A DNA stretch of 64,000 nucleotides from an uncultured Caulobacter sp. GTDB lineage: Bacteria > Pseudomonadota > Alphaproteobacteria > Caulobacterales > Caulobacteraceae. Both the position numbers and the translations under genes were made by a program. Location of the stretch: the NCBI GenBank assembly GCA_913776195.1, contig CAJYMH010000014.1:62001-126000 (forward strand), written 5' to 3'. Under the pieces are notes generated by a model. That model made no database searches. It was not told where the DNA came from and saw only the letters and a program-made list of their open reading frames with translations. Below are positions 9,594 to 18,332 of the stretch, piece by piece. Each line of letters opens with the position of its first letter. Position 1 is the first letter of the stretch.

Positions 9594-10366
9594 CCGCCCT
9601 CAGGCTCGGGCGCGCCGGCTGCGCGATCGCGGGCGCTCATCAGGGCCCAACCGCTGGGCTTGAGGATCTCCAGCGGGGAGAAGCGGGCCTTGTAGGCCAT
9701 CTTCTCGCTACCCGGGACCCAATAGCCCAGATAGACGTAAGGCAGGTTGGTGAGGCACGCCTGGATGATGTGGTCGAGGATCACAAACGAGCCCAGGCTG
9801 CGCTTGGGAAGGGTCGGCTCGTAGAAGCTGTAGACCAGCGACAGACCGTCGGCGAGGACGTCCACCAGCACGCAGGCGATCAGGTCGCCTGGCCCGCGAT
9901 CCTCCGACTTGCGCCGGTATTCGATCATGTGGGTGCGCACGGCGGTGTCTTCGACCATGGCCACGTAGTCAGGCCAGGTCATGTCGGCCATGCCGCCCTC
10001 GGCGTGGCGGGCGTTGAGGTAGCGGCGCAGCAGATCAAACTGCTCCATCGTCGCCTCGGACTCGACGAGATGACGCTCCAGATCCTCGTTGCGGTTGATG
10101 ATCTTCCGCTCCGAGCGGGAGAACACGTACTCGCGGGCGCAGGCGCGGGCCGACACGCAGGCCCGGCACGATTCGCAAGCCGGCCTGTAGGCGATGTTTT
10201 GCGAGCGGCGAAAACCAACCTGGGTGAGGCCGTCATTGACCGTCGGTCCGTCGGTCAGCGGCAGGTGCGCAAACACCTTACGCTCAAGGCGTCCGGGCAG
10301 GTACGGGCACGGGTTTGGCGCCGTTAGAAAGAACCGAAGCTGTCGCGTCGGAAAATGTTGCGTCAC
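9590..10366 (-). CDS. bpt: Aspartate/glutamate leucyltransferase (N-end rule)
   Basis: A Bpt-type aminoacyl-tRNA-protein transferase of 258 residues. It attaches leucine to N-terminal Asp or Glu of proteins and so marks them for ClpAP/ClpS degradation in the cytoplasm. Family features are CPYLPGRLERKVFAHL near the start, the cysteine cluster YRPACESCRACVSAR, LVYSFYEP, and the C-terminal YLGYWVPGSEKMAYKARFSPLE. The GTG at 10366 matches the usual family start (V/M-TQHFPTRQLRFFL). A GTG at 10393 would add nine Arg-rich residues. The gene ends tail to tail with the lipoprotein gene. Confidence 0.95.
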   Translation of the reverse strand: MTQHFPTRQLRFFLTAPNPCPYLPGRLERKVFAHLPLTDGPTVNDGLTQVGFRRSQNIAYRPACESCRACVSARACAREYVFSRSERKIINRNEDLERHLVESEATMEQFDLLRRYLNARHAEGGMADMTWPDYVAMVEDTAVRTHMIEYRRKSEDRGPGDLIACVLVDVLADGLSLVYSFYEPTLPKRSLGSFVILDHIIQACLTNLPYVYLGYWVPGSEKMAYKARFSPLEILKPSGWALMSARDRAAGAPEPEGG

Positions 10367-10463
10367 TGCCCGTCGGCGCCCTTCACGCCCCACCCCATGA
10401 AGGGATTAGGAGACATCTTGCGACAACGCGCAAGACGCGGGGATTGTCGCAGGTGACGCGCGT

Positions 10464-11372
10464 TTAGAAACCGCCGTCAGCCGGCAGCACGGGCTTGTCG
10501 CGCAGCAGGACGATGGAGATGCGGCGGTTGCCGGCCAAGGTCGGATCGTCGGGATAAAGCGGCTCCGAATTGGCCTTGCCCGAGACCTGGTAGATGCGGT
10601 CGCCGTCGACGCCGGCGCTTTGCAAAATCTGGCGGGCGACATTGGCGCGATTGGCCGACAACGGCCAGTCGCCGTCGGCCTGGCGGCCATTGGCGTTGGC
10701 GCTGGTGTGACCCGAGATGGTCAAGCGGTTGGGCAGCTCGTTGACGATCTTGGCGATGGCGCGCAGCAAAAGGCGCGCGCGGTCGTTGGGGGTCGCGGCG
10801 TTCTCGCGGAACATCGAGCGGCCTTCTTGATCGACCAGCTGGATGCGCAGGCCCTCAGGGGTCTGGTCGATGAAGATCTGTTTCGACAGTTCGGCCAGTT
10901 CGGGCATGTCCTGCAGCGCCTGGCGCAGGGACTGGGCCGCGGAAGCGAAGCTGTCGTTCTCCTTCTTCATCAGAGCCTGACGAAGGGCGTCCTCGGTGGC
11001 GTTATCGAGGGCGGCGCCGGTGCGGGCGCTTTGGCCCTGTTCGAGGGCGTCCGGCGGCGCCTGGGGGGCGGTGGCCTCGACGATGGCCTGCGAGCCGCGG
11101 GCCTGGTCGCCTTCTTCGCCAAGCGCCGTGCCGCCCAGGATCCCACCCGAGCCGCTGGTGGAGTCGGTGACGCTGGCCGGCGCGAAATAGTCGGCGATGC
11201 CCTGGCGCTGCTCTTCGGTGGTGGAGGACAGCAGCCACATGAGCAGGAAGAACGCCATCATGGCGGTCACGAAGTCGGCGTACGCCACCTTCCAGGCGCC
11301 GCCATGGTGACCATGGCCGCCGCCCTTCTTGACCTTCTTGATGATGATCGGAGCATCGTTGCCGATCGCCAT
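10464..11372 (-). CDS. motB: Flagellar motor stator protein MotB
   Basis: A 302-residue stator subunit that forms the proton channel with MotA and anchors it to peptidoglycan. A His/Gly/Lys-rich cytoplasmic leader is followed by one membrane helix (about residues 29-48) containing the essential aspartate, Asp33, in AYADFVTAMMAFFLLMWLL. Next comes a linker and then an OmpA-like peptidoglycan-binding domain (about 180-300) with LTISGHT and the Asn/Arg-rich LSANRANVARQIL. No motA is beside it, as is common in Caulobacter where the two are unlinked. It is probably transcribed divergently from the dehydrogenase at 11490. Confidence 0.95.
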   Translation of the reverse strand: MAIGNDAPIIIKKVKKGGGHGHHGGAWKVAYADFVTAMMAFFLLMWLLSSTTEEQRQGIADYFAPASVTDSTSGSGGILGGTALGEEGDQARGSQAIVEATAPQAPPDALEQGQSARTGAALDNATEDALRQALMKKENDSFASAAQSLRQALQDMPELAELSKQIFIDQTPEGLRIQLVDQEGRSMFRENAATPNDRARLLLRAIAKIVNELPNRLTISGHTSANANGRQADGDWPLSANRANVARQILQSAGVDGDRIYQVSGKANSEPLYPDDPTLAGNRRISIVLLRDKPVLPADGGF

Positions 11373-11489
11373 GGCGCGTCCTTAACCTTGATAAGGTCTT
11401 CAACATGACGTCCGCCCGTTAAGATGGGGTTGCCGCCAAGCGCTGCTGGGCCTACCGCAGGGACCTTCGCGGTTTGAGGGAGCGGGCGC

Positions 11490-12350
11490 ATGAAAGTCGC
11501 CTTCATCGGTCTTGGGGTCATGGGCTTTCCCATGGCGGGGTATCTGGCCAAGGCCGGGCATGAGGTCGCCGTCTTCAATCGCAGCCCGCAAAAGGCCCAG
11601 CGCTGGGTTGAGACCCACGGCGGCCGCGCATGCGCAAGCATCGGCGAGGCGTCCGAGGGCGCGCAGATCGTCTTCTTGTGCGTGGGCAATGACGACGACG
11701 TGCGCGGCGTCGTCCCGCAGGCCTTGGCGACCATGGCGTCCGGCGGCGTCATCGTCGATCACACCACCACCAGCGCCAAGCTGGCGCGCGAGATGGGCGC
11801 GCTTTGCGCCAAGGCCGGCGCAAGCTTCGTCGACGCCCCGGTGTCGGGCGGCCAGGCGGGCGCCGAGAACGGCCAGCTGACAATCATGGTCGGAGCCGAC
11901 AAAGCCGCCTTCGACAGCGCTCAGCCGGTGATGGACGCCTACGCAAAGGCCATCACCCACATGGGCGAGACCGGCGCCGGTCAGCTGACCAAGATGTGCA
12001 ACCAGATCGCCATCGCAGGCGTGGTGCAGGGGGTGGCCGAGGCGCTGCACTTCGCCACCCAGGCAGGTCTGGACACCGAGCTGGTGCTGGCCGCCATCTC
12101 CAAGGGCTCAGCTCAAAGCTGGCAGATGGAGAACCGCTGGCCGACCATGGCGCAGGGCAAGTTCGACTTCGGTTTCGCCGTCGACTGGATGCGCAAGGAC
12201 CTGGGCATCGCGCTTGACGAAGCGCGCGCCAATGGGGCGCGGCTGGAGGGCACCGCTCTGATCGATCAGTTTTACGCCGAAGTGCAGGGCCTGGGCGGCC
12301 GTCGATGGGACACCTCCAGCCTGGTCGCTCGCCTGAACAAGAAGAACTAG
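11490..12350 (+). CDS. NAD(P)-dependent beta-hydroxyacid dehydrogenase (HIBADH family)
   Basis: A 286-residue member of the 3-hydroxyisobutyrate/tartronate-semialdehyde reductase family, cytosolic. The N-terminal Rossmann domain has GLGVMG (residues 7-12) and an Asn-Arg after the second strand. The substrate loop is DAPVSGGQAGAENG, and the catalytic lysine is Lys168 in LTKMCNQ. The C-terminal half is the all-helical dimerisation domain. The family reduces or oxidises short beta-hydroxyacids; valine catabolism (with MmsA at 34105) is possible, but the genes are far apart. The next gene starts nine bases after the stop and has a strong ribosome site, so the two form an operon. Confidence 0.9.
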   Translation: MKVAFIGLGVMGFPMAGYLAKAGHEVAVFNRSPQKAQRWVETHGGRACASIGEASEGAQIVFLCVGNDDDVRGVVPQALATMASGGVIVDHTTTSAKLAREMGALCAKAGASFVDAPVSGGQAGAENGQLTIMVGADKAAFDSAQPVMDAYAKAITHMGETGAGQLTKMCNQIAIAGVVQGVAEALHFATQAGLDTELVLAAISKGSAQSWQMENRWPTMAQGKFDFGFAVDWMRKDLGIALDEARANGARLEGTALIDQFYAEVQGLGGRRWDTSSLVARLNKKN

Positions 12351-12359
12351 GGGGACGTC

Positions 12360-13439
12360 ATGAAATTAAAAGCGTTGTGCCTGGCCGCTGCGGCGGCCAT
12401 GAGCCTGGCCACGGGCGCTCTCGCCCAGACCACCTGGCCGGTCAAGGAAGGCGATTACATCGCCAAGGACTTCAAGTTCGGCACTGGCGAGACCTTGCCG
12501 CAACTTCGCCTGCACTACACGACCCTGGGCGAGCCCAAACGCGACGCCAAGGGCAAGATCACCAATGCGGTGATGGTGCTGCACGGCACCGGCGGAACCG
12601 GCAAGCAGTTCTTGAGCCCCCAGTTCGCCGATGAGCTCTACAAGCCTGGCGGCGTGCTGGACCCGGCCAAGTATTACATCATCATGCCCGACAGCATCGG
12701 CCACGGCCAAAGCTCCAAGCCGAGCGACGGGCTGAAGGCCAAGTTCCCCAAGTACGACTATGACGACATGGTCGCCGCCCAGCATGAGCTGCTGACCAAG
12801 GGCCTAGGCGTGGACCGCCTTCGCCTGCTCTTTGGCACCTCCATGGGCTGCATGCATGGGTTTGTCTGGGCTGAGCAGTATCCCACCTTCGCCCAGGCCA
12901 TGATGCCCATGGCCTGTCTTCCGACCGAGATCGCCGGCCGCAATCGCCTTTGGCGCAAGATGATCATCGACGGGATCACCAGCGATCCGGCGTGGATGGG
13001 CGGCGACTACACTACGCAGCCGCAGCAGGGCCTGCGCATCGCGGCCAACTTCCTGATCCTGGCCGGCTCCTCCACCATCCCGATGCAAAAGGCGCTGCCG
13101 ACCCGCGAGGCGGTGGACAAGTTTGTCGAGGCTGACGTGGCGCGCCGCATGGCGGCCATCGACGCGAACGACTTCCTCTACCAGGTCGCCTCGTCGCGCA
13201 ATTACAACCCTTGGCCCAAGCTCGACGCCGTGAAGGTCCCGATGACGTGGATCAATTCGGCGGACGACTTCATCAATCCGCCAGAGCTGGGCATCGACCT
13301 GGAGGCGGCCAAGCGCCTGCCGACCGCCAAGTACATCCTGATCCCGGCCAGCGAGAACACCAAGGGCCATGGCAGCCACACCTGGGCTGTGCTCTGGCAG
13401 GACGAGATGAAGGCGCTCCTGGAGCGCACCGAAAAGTAG
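12360..13439 (+). CDS. Exported alpha/beta hydrolase, homoserine O-acetyltransferase-like
   Basis: A 359-residue alpha/beta-hydrolase with a signal peptide (cleavage about residue 22, ALAQ-TT), so it acts outside the cytoplasm. The nucleophile elbow is FGTSMGCMHGF (Ser161) and the acid is probably Asp in NSADDFINP. The catalytic His is in GHGSHTWAV (His337 or His340). The fold, with LHYTTLGEP at the N-terminus and a lid before NSADDF, is that of the MetX family. The signal peptide argues for an esterase or hydrolase rather than methionine biosynthesis. AGGGGGAC precedes the ATG. It ends convergent with the Nudix gene. Confidence 0.85.
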   Translation: MKLKALCLAAAAAMSLATGALAQTTWPVKEGDYIAKDFKFGTGETLPQLRLHYTTLGEPKRDAKGKITNAVMVLHGTGGTGKQFLSPQFADELYKPGGVLDPAKYYIIMPDSIGHGQSSKPSDGLKAKFPKYDYDDMVAAQHELLTKGLGVDRLRLLFGTSMGCMHGFVWAEQYPTFAQAMMPMACLPTEIAGRNRLWRKMIIDGITSDPAWMGGDYTTQPQQGLRIAANFLILAGSSTIPMQKALPTREAVDKFVEADVARRMAAIDANDFLYQVASSRNYNPWPKLDAVKVPMTWINSADDFINPPELGIDLEAAKRLPTAKYILIPASENTKGHGSHTWAVLWQDEMKALLERTEK

Positions 13440-13466
13440 ATAGCCGGTCGAAAAGGTGAGGGCGTC

Positions 13467-13856
13467 TTAGAGCGCCTTCACCGCCGGCAGGACCTGGTCG
13501 ACCAGCAGCTTGGCCAAAAGCCGGCCGTCAGGTCGATTGGGATCGATCCAGAGCGCCTCTTCGATCTCGGCTTGGGCGACAGGCTCGCCAGCGATCTGGG
13601 CCAAGTAGACGACCGATCGCACGAGGGTGTCTGGCTCGTTGGCGGCGGGCGCTTCGAAAGCGCCCAACAAGGTCGGCTCGACAACGTTGCAGGCCAGCTC
13701 TTCGCGCACCTCGCGGGCCAGGGCCGTCAGATCGTCTTCGCCCGCCTCGCGCTTGCCGCCGGGCTTCATGAAAATCTTCGAGCCTTTTTTGCGCACCAGC
13801 AGCCAGCGGCCTTGGTCGTCGCGGATGACTGCGGTGACGATGTCGATCTGATTCAT
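13467..13856 (-). CDS. Nudix hydrolase
   Basis: A 129-residue cytosolic Nudix enzyme. The signature helix is complete: GGKREAGEDDLTALAREVREEL (about residues 33-54) fits GX5EX7REUXEEXGU except that the last Gly is replaced. Family members hydrolyse nucleoside diphosphates linked to another moiety, often as house-cleaning. The short length and lack of further domains give no substrate. It stands alone on this strand, convergent with the preceding gene, at the left edge of the accessory region. Confidence 0.9.
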   Translation of the reverse strand: MNQIDIVTAVIRDDQGRWLLVRKKGSKIFMKPGGKREAGEDDLTALAREVREELACNVVEPTLLGAFEAPAANEPDTLVRSVVYLAQIAGEPVAQAEIEEALWIDPNRPDGRLLAKLLVDQVLPAVKAL

Positions 13857-14165
13857 GGCCGCCCTTTTTCGTGCCCCCTGACTAGCAAGCCAGGCGACGC
13901 AGGCCAGGATGAAATAGCTGACGCCTCGCCACCAAAAAGGTCGGCGGCGCGATCGTGGCTGTACGGGGTTCAGCGCGATATTTCGTCTTTATATTTTTGG
14001 GCGTGCGCGGACTTTGGTTCGCTATTTGTTCTAGTTGGGGTAGTCTAGGGTTTCTGGCGCAACGTTTCGTGGTGGTGAGGCGTGACGGTCTACAAGCGTT
14101 TTGATCAGCAAGGTCAGCTTGAACTTCTGATTGCCAAGGCCCGGAACAGGGCTCACACCCAAGCT
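13857..14165. other. Intergenic stretch at the left border of the accessory island
   Basis: No recognised gene. GC content falls visibly between about 13980 and 14050 (ATATTTCGTCTTTATATTTT). An open frame from a GTG at 14082 runs into the nucleotidyltransferase and could be a 28-residue N-terminal extension of it. I found no tRNA or obvious attachment repeat here. Confidence 0.5.
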
Positions 14166-14600
14166 ATGTCGCGGCCCAAGAGTCTTGATCACCTGCCCAT
14201 GGCCAAGCGCCACGAGCTGGAGTTCGTGGTCGAGACCCTCGTTGAGCAGTTTCGCAAGAAGATCGCCAACAGGCAGTCGCCAAAGCTGCGCAACGCCCAG
14301 ATCCTCAAAATCATCCTTTTTGGATCCTATTCCAGGGACGACTGGGTCGAAGATCCCATCGGTCGCTATTACTCCGACTTCGACCTCCTCATCGTCACCA
14401 GCAACGACGAGGCGGCGGACTTCCCGGAATACTGGGCCGACACCGAGATGATGCTCATGCGGGAGCTGGGGGAGGGCAAGCGTCTCAAAACGCCTGTCAG
14501 CCTGATCGTTCATTCCCTGGCGGAAGTGAACGAGCAGCTGGAGCGGGGCCGGTATTTCTTCGTGGACATCGTCCGCGCCGTTTTGAACCTGAGCGATTAG
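14166..14600 (+). CDS. Nucleotidyltransferase-domain protein, HEPN half missing
   Basis: A polymerase-beta-like minimal nucleotidyltransferase. The active site is GSYSRDDW followed after 16 residues by DFDLLIV, giving the hG[GS]...Dh[DE]h pattern. In the family I know with the SLDHLP N-terminus and the VHSLAEVNEQLERGRYFFVDI segment, the domain continues into a HEPN domain. Here the frame ends with AVLNLSD just after that segment, so the protein is either truncated or a stand-alone MNT-type antitoxin. The ATG at 14166 fits the family start; a GTG at 14082 is possible but has its ribosome site only one base away. No HEPN partner is visible next door. Confidence 0.7.
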   Translation: MSRPKSLDHLPMAKRHELEFVVETLVEQFRKKIANRQSPKLRNAQILKIILFGSYSRDDWVEDPIGRYYSDFDLLIVTSNDEAADFPEYWADTEMMLMRELGEGKRLKTPVSLIVHSLAEVNEQLERGRYFFVDIVRAVLNLSD

Positions 14601-14884
14601 TACCGAGAGAGGCATCACGAGCGAGTTCAGTTCATGCTTCGAATGGGGTTTGAGCCGATATCATAACGCGCAATCCGCCAACTAGAGCTGCGCATCACTC
14701 GTCGCCACCCGCGCACTCAACCAGCTGGAACGTCGAGTTGCTGGAACTACGCCAATGTCGATCCATGGCGCGATCCGTTAGCAGGCGAGGGGTGCTCACG
14801 GCTCATAGCGGCCGTTCGAAACGACTGCTATTGCGCGCGCACAAGCCGGCCAAGTGGCGGCGCGACATCTAGGGCGAATGCGTG
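14601..14884. other. Non-coding stretch between accessory genes
   Basis: All three forward frames are interrupted and no conserved motif is evident. It sits exactly where the HEPN half of the preceding protein would be expected, but no HEPN-like RX4-6H motif is readable in any frame. It could therefore be unrelated DNA joined by a past rearrangement. Confidence 0.35.
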
Positions 14885-15520
14885 ATGCTGCATTACGAAT
14901 TCGATGACGGCGAGCGTTGGTCAATCACGTTCTCAGCTCTGGAGCAATATCGTGATTATTGCTTGGCTCAAGCACCTCGCGCCCGGCCTTTCGCCAAACG
15001 AATTGCGACATGTTTCTGGTTGGATCTCTACGTCCTCGACCAACGCTACCATATCCTACCGCGAGAAGTACTCGACCCCATCATCTCTCTCGAAGAGGGG
15101 GAAACGGTTGCTGGCCTAAAGCCTGCGACCCAGTTTCGCCGAAAGCCGCTACAAGGTCTTTGGCATAAGCATTGGACCAGTTCCCGGTTCATGGCGGCTA
15201 ATCTCCTGGCCGCCATGGTGCGAGATGATCCTGAGAAGTTAATCTGGGAAATCGCTAACGAGGGCGACCTGCTTAATGAAGAAATTATCGAGCAGATCGT
15301 TCATCGCTTCACGACAGTGGCTTACGAGAAGCGATGGGCCGCCAACCAGATAACCGGAGAATGGATCGTTTTTCTAAAGCGCGATGGTCTGAATTATTAT
15401 CTTTGTTTAGGAACCCATCAAACAGGTGATGAGCGTCTCCACGACAAGATAAGAGCGATGTGCTTCAGCGACTTTCCGAATATCGATCTCTGGCTAGCAG
15501 AGGCAGCCAACACTCGGTAA
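14885..15520 (+). CDS. Hypothetical protein (211 aa), accessory island
   Basis: I do not recognise this protein. It is soluble, rich in Trp and His (GLWHKHW, EKRWAANQ), and has no signal peptide or membrane segment. The middle looks helical (FMAANLLAAMVRD through EEIIEQIVHRF). The C-terminal part (GEWIVFLKRDGLNYYLCLGTH, then DEKIRAMCFSDFPNI-like residues) resembles a small alpha/beta domain. The ATG at 14885 was chosen over an adjoining GTG at 14882 on spacing from AGGG. Codon use is less GC-biased than in the flanking core genes. It converges on the gene at 15594. Confidence 0.6.
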   Translation: MLHYEFDDGERWSITFSALEQYRDYCLAQAPRARPFAKRIATCFWLDLYVLDQRYHILPREVLDPIISLEEGETVAGLKPATQFRRKPLQGLWHKHWTSSRFMAANLLAAMVRDDPEKLIWEIANEGDLLNEEIIEQIVHRFTTVAYEKRWAANQITGEWIVFLKRDGLNYYLCLGTHQTGDERLHDKIRAMCFSDFPNIDLWLAEAANTR

Positions 15521-15593
15521 GCGCTCCGGCACCTGCTCGCCGACGCCGGTTTCCGTAGACTGTTCGGCTACGCGCAGCAGCGACCCACCTTCT

Positions 15594-17294
15594 TCACTTG
15601 GGCAGTAAATGGCTCAACCAAGTCAGCCAAGGCCAATCTCTGAGTTCACCGAGCCGCAGCAAATTCGCCGCATTCTTTGTGCCCCAAGCTAAGATCGCCT
15701 TACTCGCCGCGTCATATGCTTGGTCCTTTGCCTGACGCCCGAAAGCCTTCGCTTCTTCCACGGCGACACGACTCAGCCCCTCAGCAGTAACTGCCGCTAG
15801 ATTTTCGCCCGAGCGAACTAGCCCCTCGCGCAACGGAGGCGCGTCTGGGTCGGCGGCCGACCGGTCGAGGACCGTGCCTATCCGAGCGTTTGCCTCGGGG
15901 GTTAGGAAGTCAACTCTGTCGCGCGCACTCTCCAGAAGTTGATGCGCGACATTGAATGCGGCAACGCCATCTTCCGGCCGTCCTGCAGCGGGCATTGCTC
16001 CAGAGTAATCTCGCCAAGCGGGAAAGCGCCCAAGGACAAGATTTGAAGTGGCGAATAAGCCAGTAAGCTCTCCCATACTTACTTCGCTTAGCATCTCCTG
16101 CATCGGATGGATGTGCCACTGGAATGCATTTAGCTCTAAGCCGAGCTCAATAACTTCCGCATCGCTGTAATCGCCTGAAGCCAGTCTGTTCAGCAATTCT
16201 GCTGTAAGTTCAAGAATTGCTTTCGCCGATGGGACAACGTTGCTGATATGAGCATCGTCCTGAAGTCGCTCGACCCGCCGTCGGAGGCTGTTGGTCCCAG
16301 CCTTTACTATGGTGGCTTCATCTGAGACAGCCGCGCCATGTTTGAGCCCAATAGGCCCTTCGTTTAGCTCGAAGATCACCGGAGCGGGCCGCTGCGCAAC
16401 CGCTATAGCAACCGTCTGCTCGGTGCGCGCACGAGCCGCTACGCCTAGGAATTCAAATGCCACGTCCCGCGATAGGGTCTTTGGCGTGGTGGCTTGCGGT
16501 TTGGTGGTGTCGCCCACCCGGGACAGCTGCCAGACCCGATAGGCTTTTTCGAAGTCGGCATTACTCATGCCCAGAACGTGTTCAGCTTCCTTTGCAAGGT
16601 CGTCGAAGCGGATTCCTCCGGCAGCGACCTCCAAGCCATCGCCCGAAGGAACTCCAAATCGCTTAGGGAAGTGCAGCACCAGTGGGAACGGTCTCGGCCG
16701 CTGGACCCAAACGGCTAGAACCACGGCAGGCAAAAAGCTGTTCTTCATCTGCCAGGGGACAATTAGGCCCGTGGTATTCGAAAGCCTTTCGACCCAATCT
16801 ACAAAGTTCTGACCTACGAGAGTGCGACCGAGATAGCCCTCACCAAGGCCGACGGCTGCGAACTCGACGAGCTCGGCAAAGGGTGCTTGACCTCGAAGAA
16901 GGGCCGACAGGCGGGCTTGGACGCTACTTGACAGATTCTCGTAGAAGCGGGGATCTAGTCGCCCTTCCATTTCGGAAAGCTCGGCACGGCGCTGTCCTGC
17001 TATGTCCCGGAACGACCGCACGTTTATCCACGGTCGATTAATATCCATTCGGACTAGAGCGTCGATCTCTGCGGACGTATCCGGACCATGGAGCAGAACA
17101 GGCTTTGTCCATGGCTCAGCTGCTGAAGCCACTGCTGCACTCAGGGCACCGTTGCGCAGGGCGACAGATTTAAAGGAGCCATCTTCCGCTGTTGAAATTT
17201 CAACGCTGCGTACACGCTGATCAACCATGGTTGGCGGTCGCTCGATCCCGTTCAGAACAGTGGCGGTAGGGACGTGATCTGCCCTTAGCTGCAC
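15594..17294 (-). CDS. Hypothetical protein (566 aa), accessory island
   Basis: I do not recognise a family. There is no signal peptide or membrane helix. The first 270 residues look mixed alpha/beta. Residues about 350-540 are predicted mostly helical and acidic (LELTAELLNRLASGDYSD, AKAFGRQAKDQAYDAASKAIL). A coiled-coil-like stretch, SLRRRVERLQDD, lies near residue 330. The GTG at 17294 has AAGG four bases upstream. An ATG at 17228 is a reasonable alternative that removes 22 residues. Location next to a nucleotidyltransferase and a nuclease-NACHT gene suggests a defence or mobile-element role, but that is inference from context only. Confidence 0.6.
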   Translation of the reverse strand: MQLRADHVPTATVLNGIERPPTMVDQRVRSVEISTAEDGSFKSVALRNGALSAAVASAAEPWTKPVLLHGPDTSAEIDALVRMDINRPWINVRSFRDIAGQRRAELSEMEGRLDPRFYENLSSSVQARLSALLRGQAPFAELVEFAAVGLGEGYLGRTLVGQNFVDWVERLSNTTGLIVPWQMKNSFLPAVVLAVWVQRPRPFPLVLHFPKRFGVPSGDGLEVAAGGIRFDDLAKEAEHVLGMSNADFEKAYRVWQLSRVGDTTKPQATTPKTLSRDVAFEFLGVAARARTEQTVAIAVAQRPAPVIFELNEGPIGLKHGAAVSDEATIVKAGTNSLRRRVERLQDDAHISNVVPSAKAILELTAELLNRLASGDYSDAEVIELGLELNAFQWHIHPMQEMLSEVSMGELTGLFATSNLVLGRFPAWRDYSGAMPAAGRPEDGVAAFNVAHQLLESARDRVDFLTPEANARIGTVLDRSAADPDAPPLREGLVRSGENLAAVTAEGLSRVAVEEAKAFGRQAKDQAYDAASKAILAWGTKNAANLLRLGELRDWPWLTWLSHLLPK

Positions 17295-17623
17295 TATGCC
17301 TTGGGTTTGCGGTTGCCGTAAGAGGGGCTGGAGCCGAATAGTCGCGCATGGGTCTCCACCTCTGGGGCAAAGGGCTGGTCACCTGCATCAAGCGAAGGAT
17401 TCCGGTAGCGAAGTCTGCTTTCGTGCAAGACTCGACGGTTGGCTTGTGGCGCTGAGCGAGCGATCCGAACTGTCCGATCCTGCGCGTAGCCACGGCAGGG
17501 GAGGAGGCGCTAACGGCTCTAAGCTGACTGTCGGGATGTCTGCTCACGTCTTCGATCATTCAACACGTGTATCCGGAGTCAGGCTCACAATCGGCTAGCG
17601 TAGAGCGCTGACTATTGTGACAG
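17295..17623. other. Intergenic stretch, nothing recognised
   Basis: This lies upstream of the minus-strand 566-residue gene and probably carries its promoter. Frames on both strands are short and composition is mixed. No motif, hairpin or repeat stands out. Confidence 0.4.
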
Positions 17624-17902
17624 TCATTGGAACAACAAATGGACCACCTGGCCTAGCGCGCACACCGCAGTGAATGCGTTGAAAGTCCGTGTAGCGTGAA
17701 CCAGCCGAGACGCCCTCTGATCGGCAATCGCGTGATGGGCATCTGACCAAATCCAGAGCACCCATGTGCCAAGCAGAATGGATATCGGTAAGGGCAGATA
17801 CAAGCCGCGCTTGCGCTCGCGCAACCCATCGATGCGCAACCAAAGCACAACTGAGAGAATACCAGCGACGCCGAAGCTCGCAGCGGCAAGAAGCACCAAC
17901 AA
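17624..17902 (-). CDS. Possible small membrane protein (92 aa)
   Basis: The frame encodes three plausible membrane segments (residues about 1-22, 36-52 and 72-91) joined by a charged loop (RIDGLRERKRG) and an Ala/His-rich loop. This pattern is unlikely in a random frame. The start is a TTG at 17902 with no clear ribosome site; a GTG two codons later is an alternative. I know no family. It lies on the same strand as the 566-residue gene but is separated from it by 329 bases. Confidence 0.35.
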   Translation of the reverse strand: MLVLLAAASFGVAGILSVVLWLRIDGLRERKRGLYLPLPISILLGTWVLWIWSDAHHAIADQRASRLVHATRTFNAFTAVCALGQVVHLLFQ

Positions 17903-18273
17903 GTCAACATGTACTCGACCACGTATTTGCCAGCCAGTCGACCGATCCCGTTGAACCTATAGCTGGTTCGCAGGCTCCGACAGCGCTCACCGCTCAGCTA
18001 TGCTGACTCCTGACACGGCGGGTATGTCTAGCGATACGGGAGCGAACCGAATGTGCCGAAGTCGCAACCAACACCAAACCCACGGTTGGTGCGTTGCTAT
18101 CGGGTAGGGCGGCCGCCCTCGGCTCTTTTCAGCCAGTCCGAATGTCCTCCTTAAGGCGATCCGCCCAAGCCGTTAGTCAACCTGAATGCTGGGCGGCAGC
18201 GCATAGTGAATTTATCTATCGACTTCGGCTAGATTGCAGGCAGTCGAGTTGGCGCTCAGTGGGCATGCTCGCA
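17903..18273. other. Intergenic stretch in the accessory island
   Basis: Frames of about 80 codons exist on the plus strand, but they show no codon bias, no ribosome site and no recognisable motif. GC declines to the right, into the AT-rich block at 18280-18560. Confidence 0.4.
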
Positions 18274-18330
18274 ATGAAGCATGCAGTTCTATTGATTTTC
18301 TCCCTTGTAGGCTTCTTTGCTGTTGATTAG
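18274..18330 (+). CDS. Possible small hydrophobic peptide (18 aa)
   Basis: The frame reads MKHAVLLIFSLVGFFAVD, a single hydrophobic helix like those of type I toxins or leader peptides. An upstream in-frame ATG at 18265 would add three residues. No good ribosome site is visible. It ends two bases before another small ORF at 18333. It lies in the AT-rich part of the island. This is a weak call that rests on the amphiphilic layout alone. Confidence 0.2.
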   Translation: MKHAVLLIFSLVGFFAVD

Positions 18331-18332
18331 CC

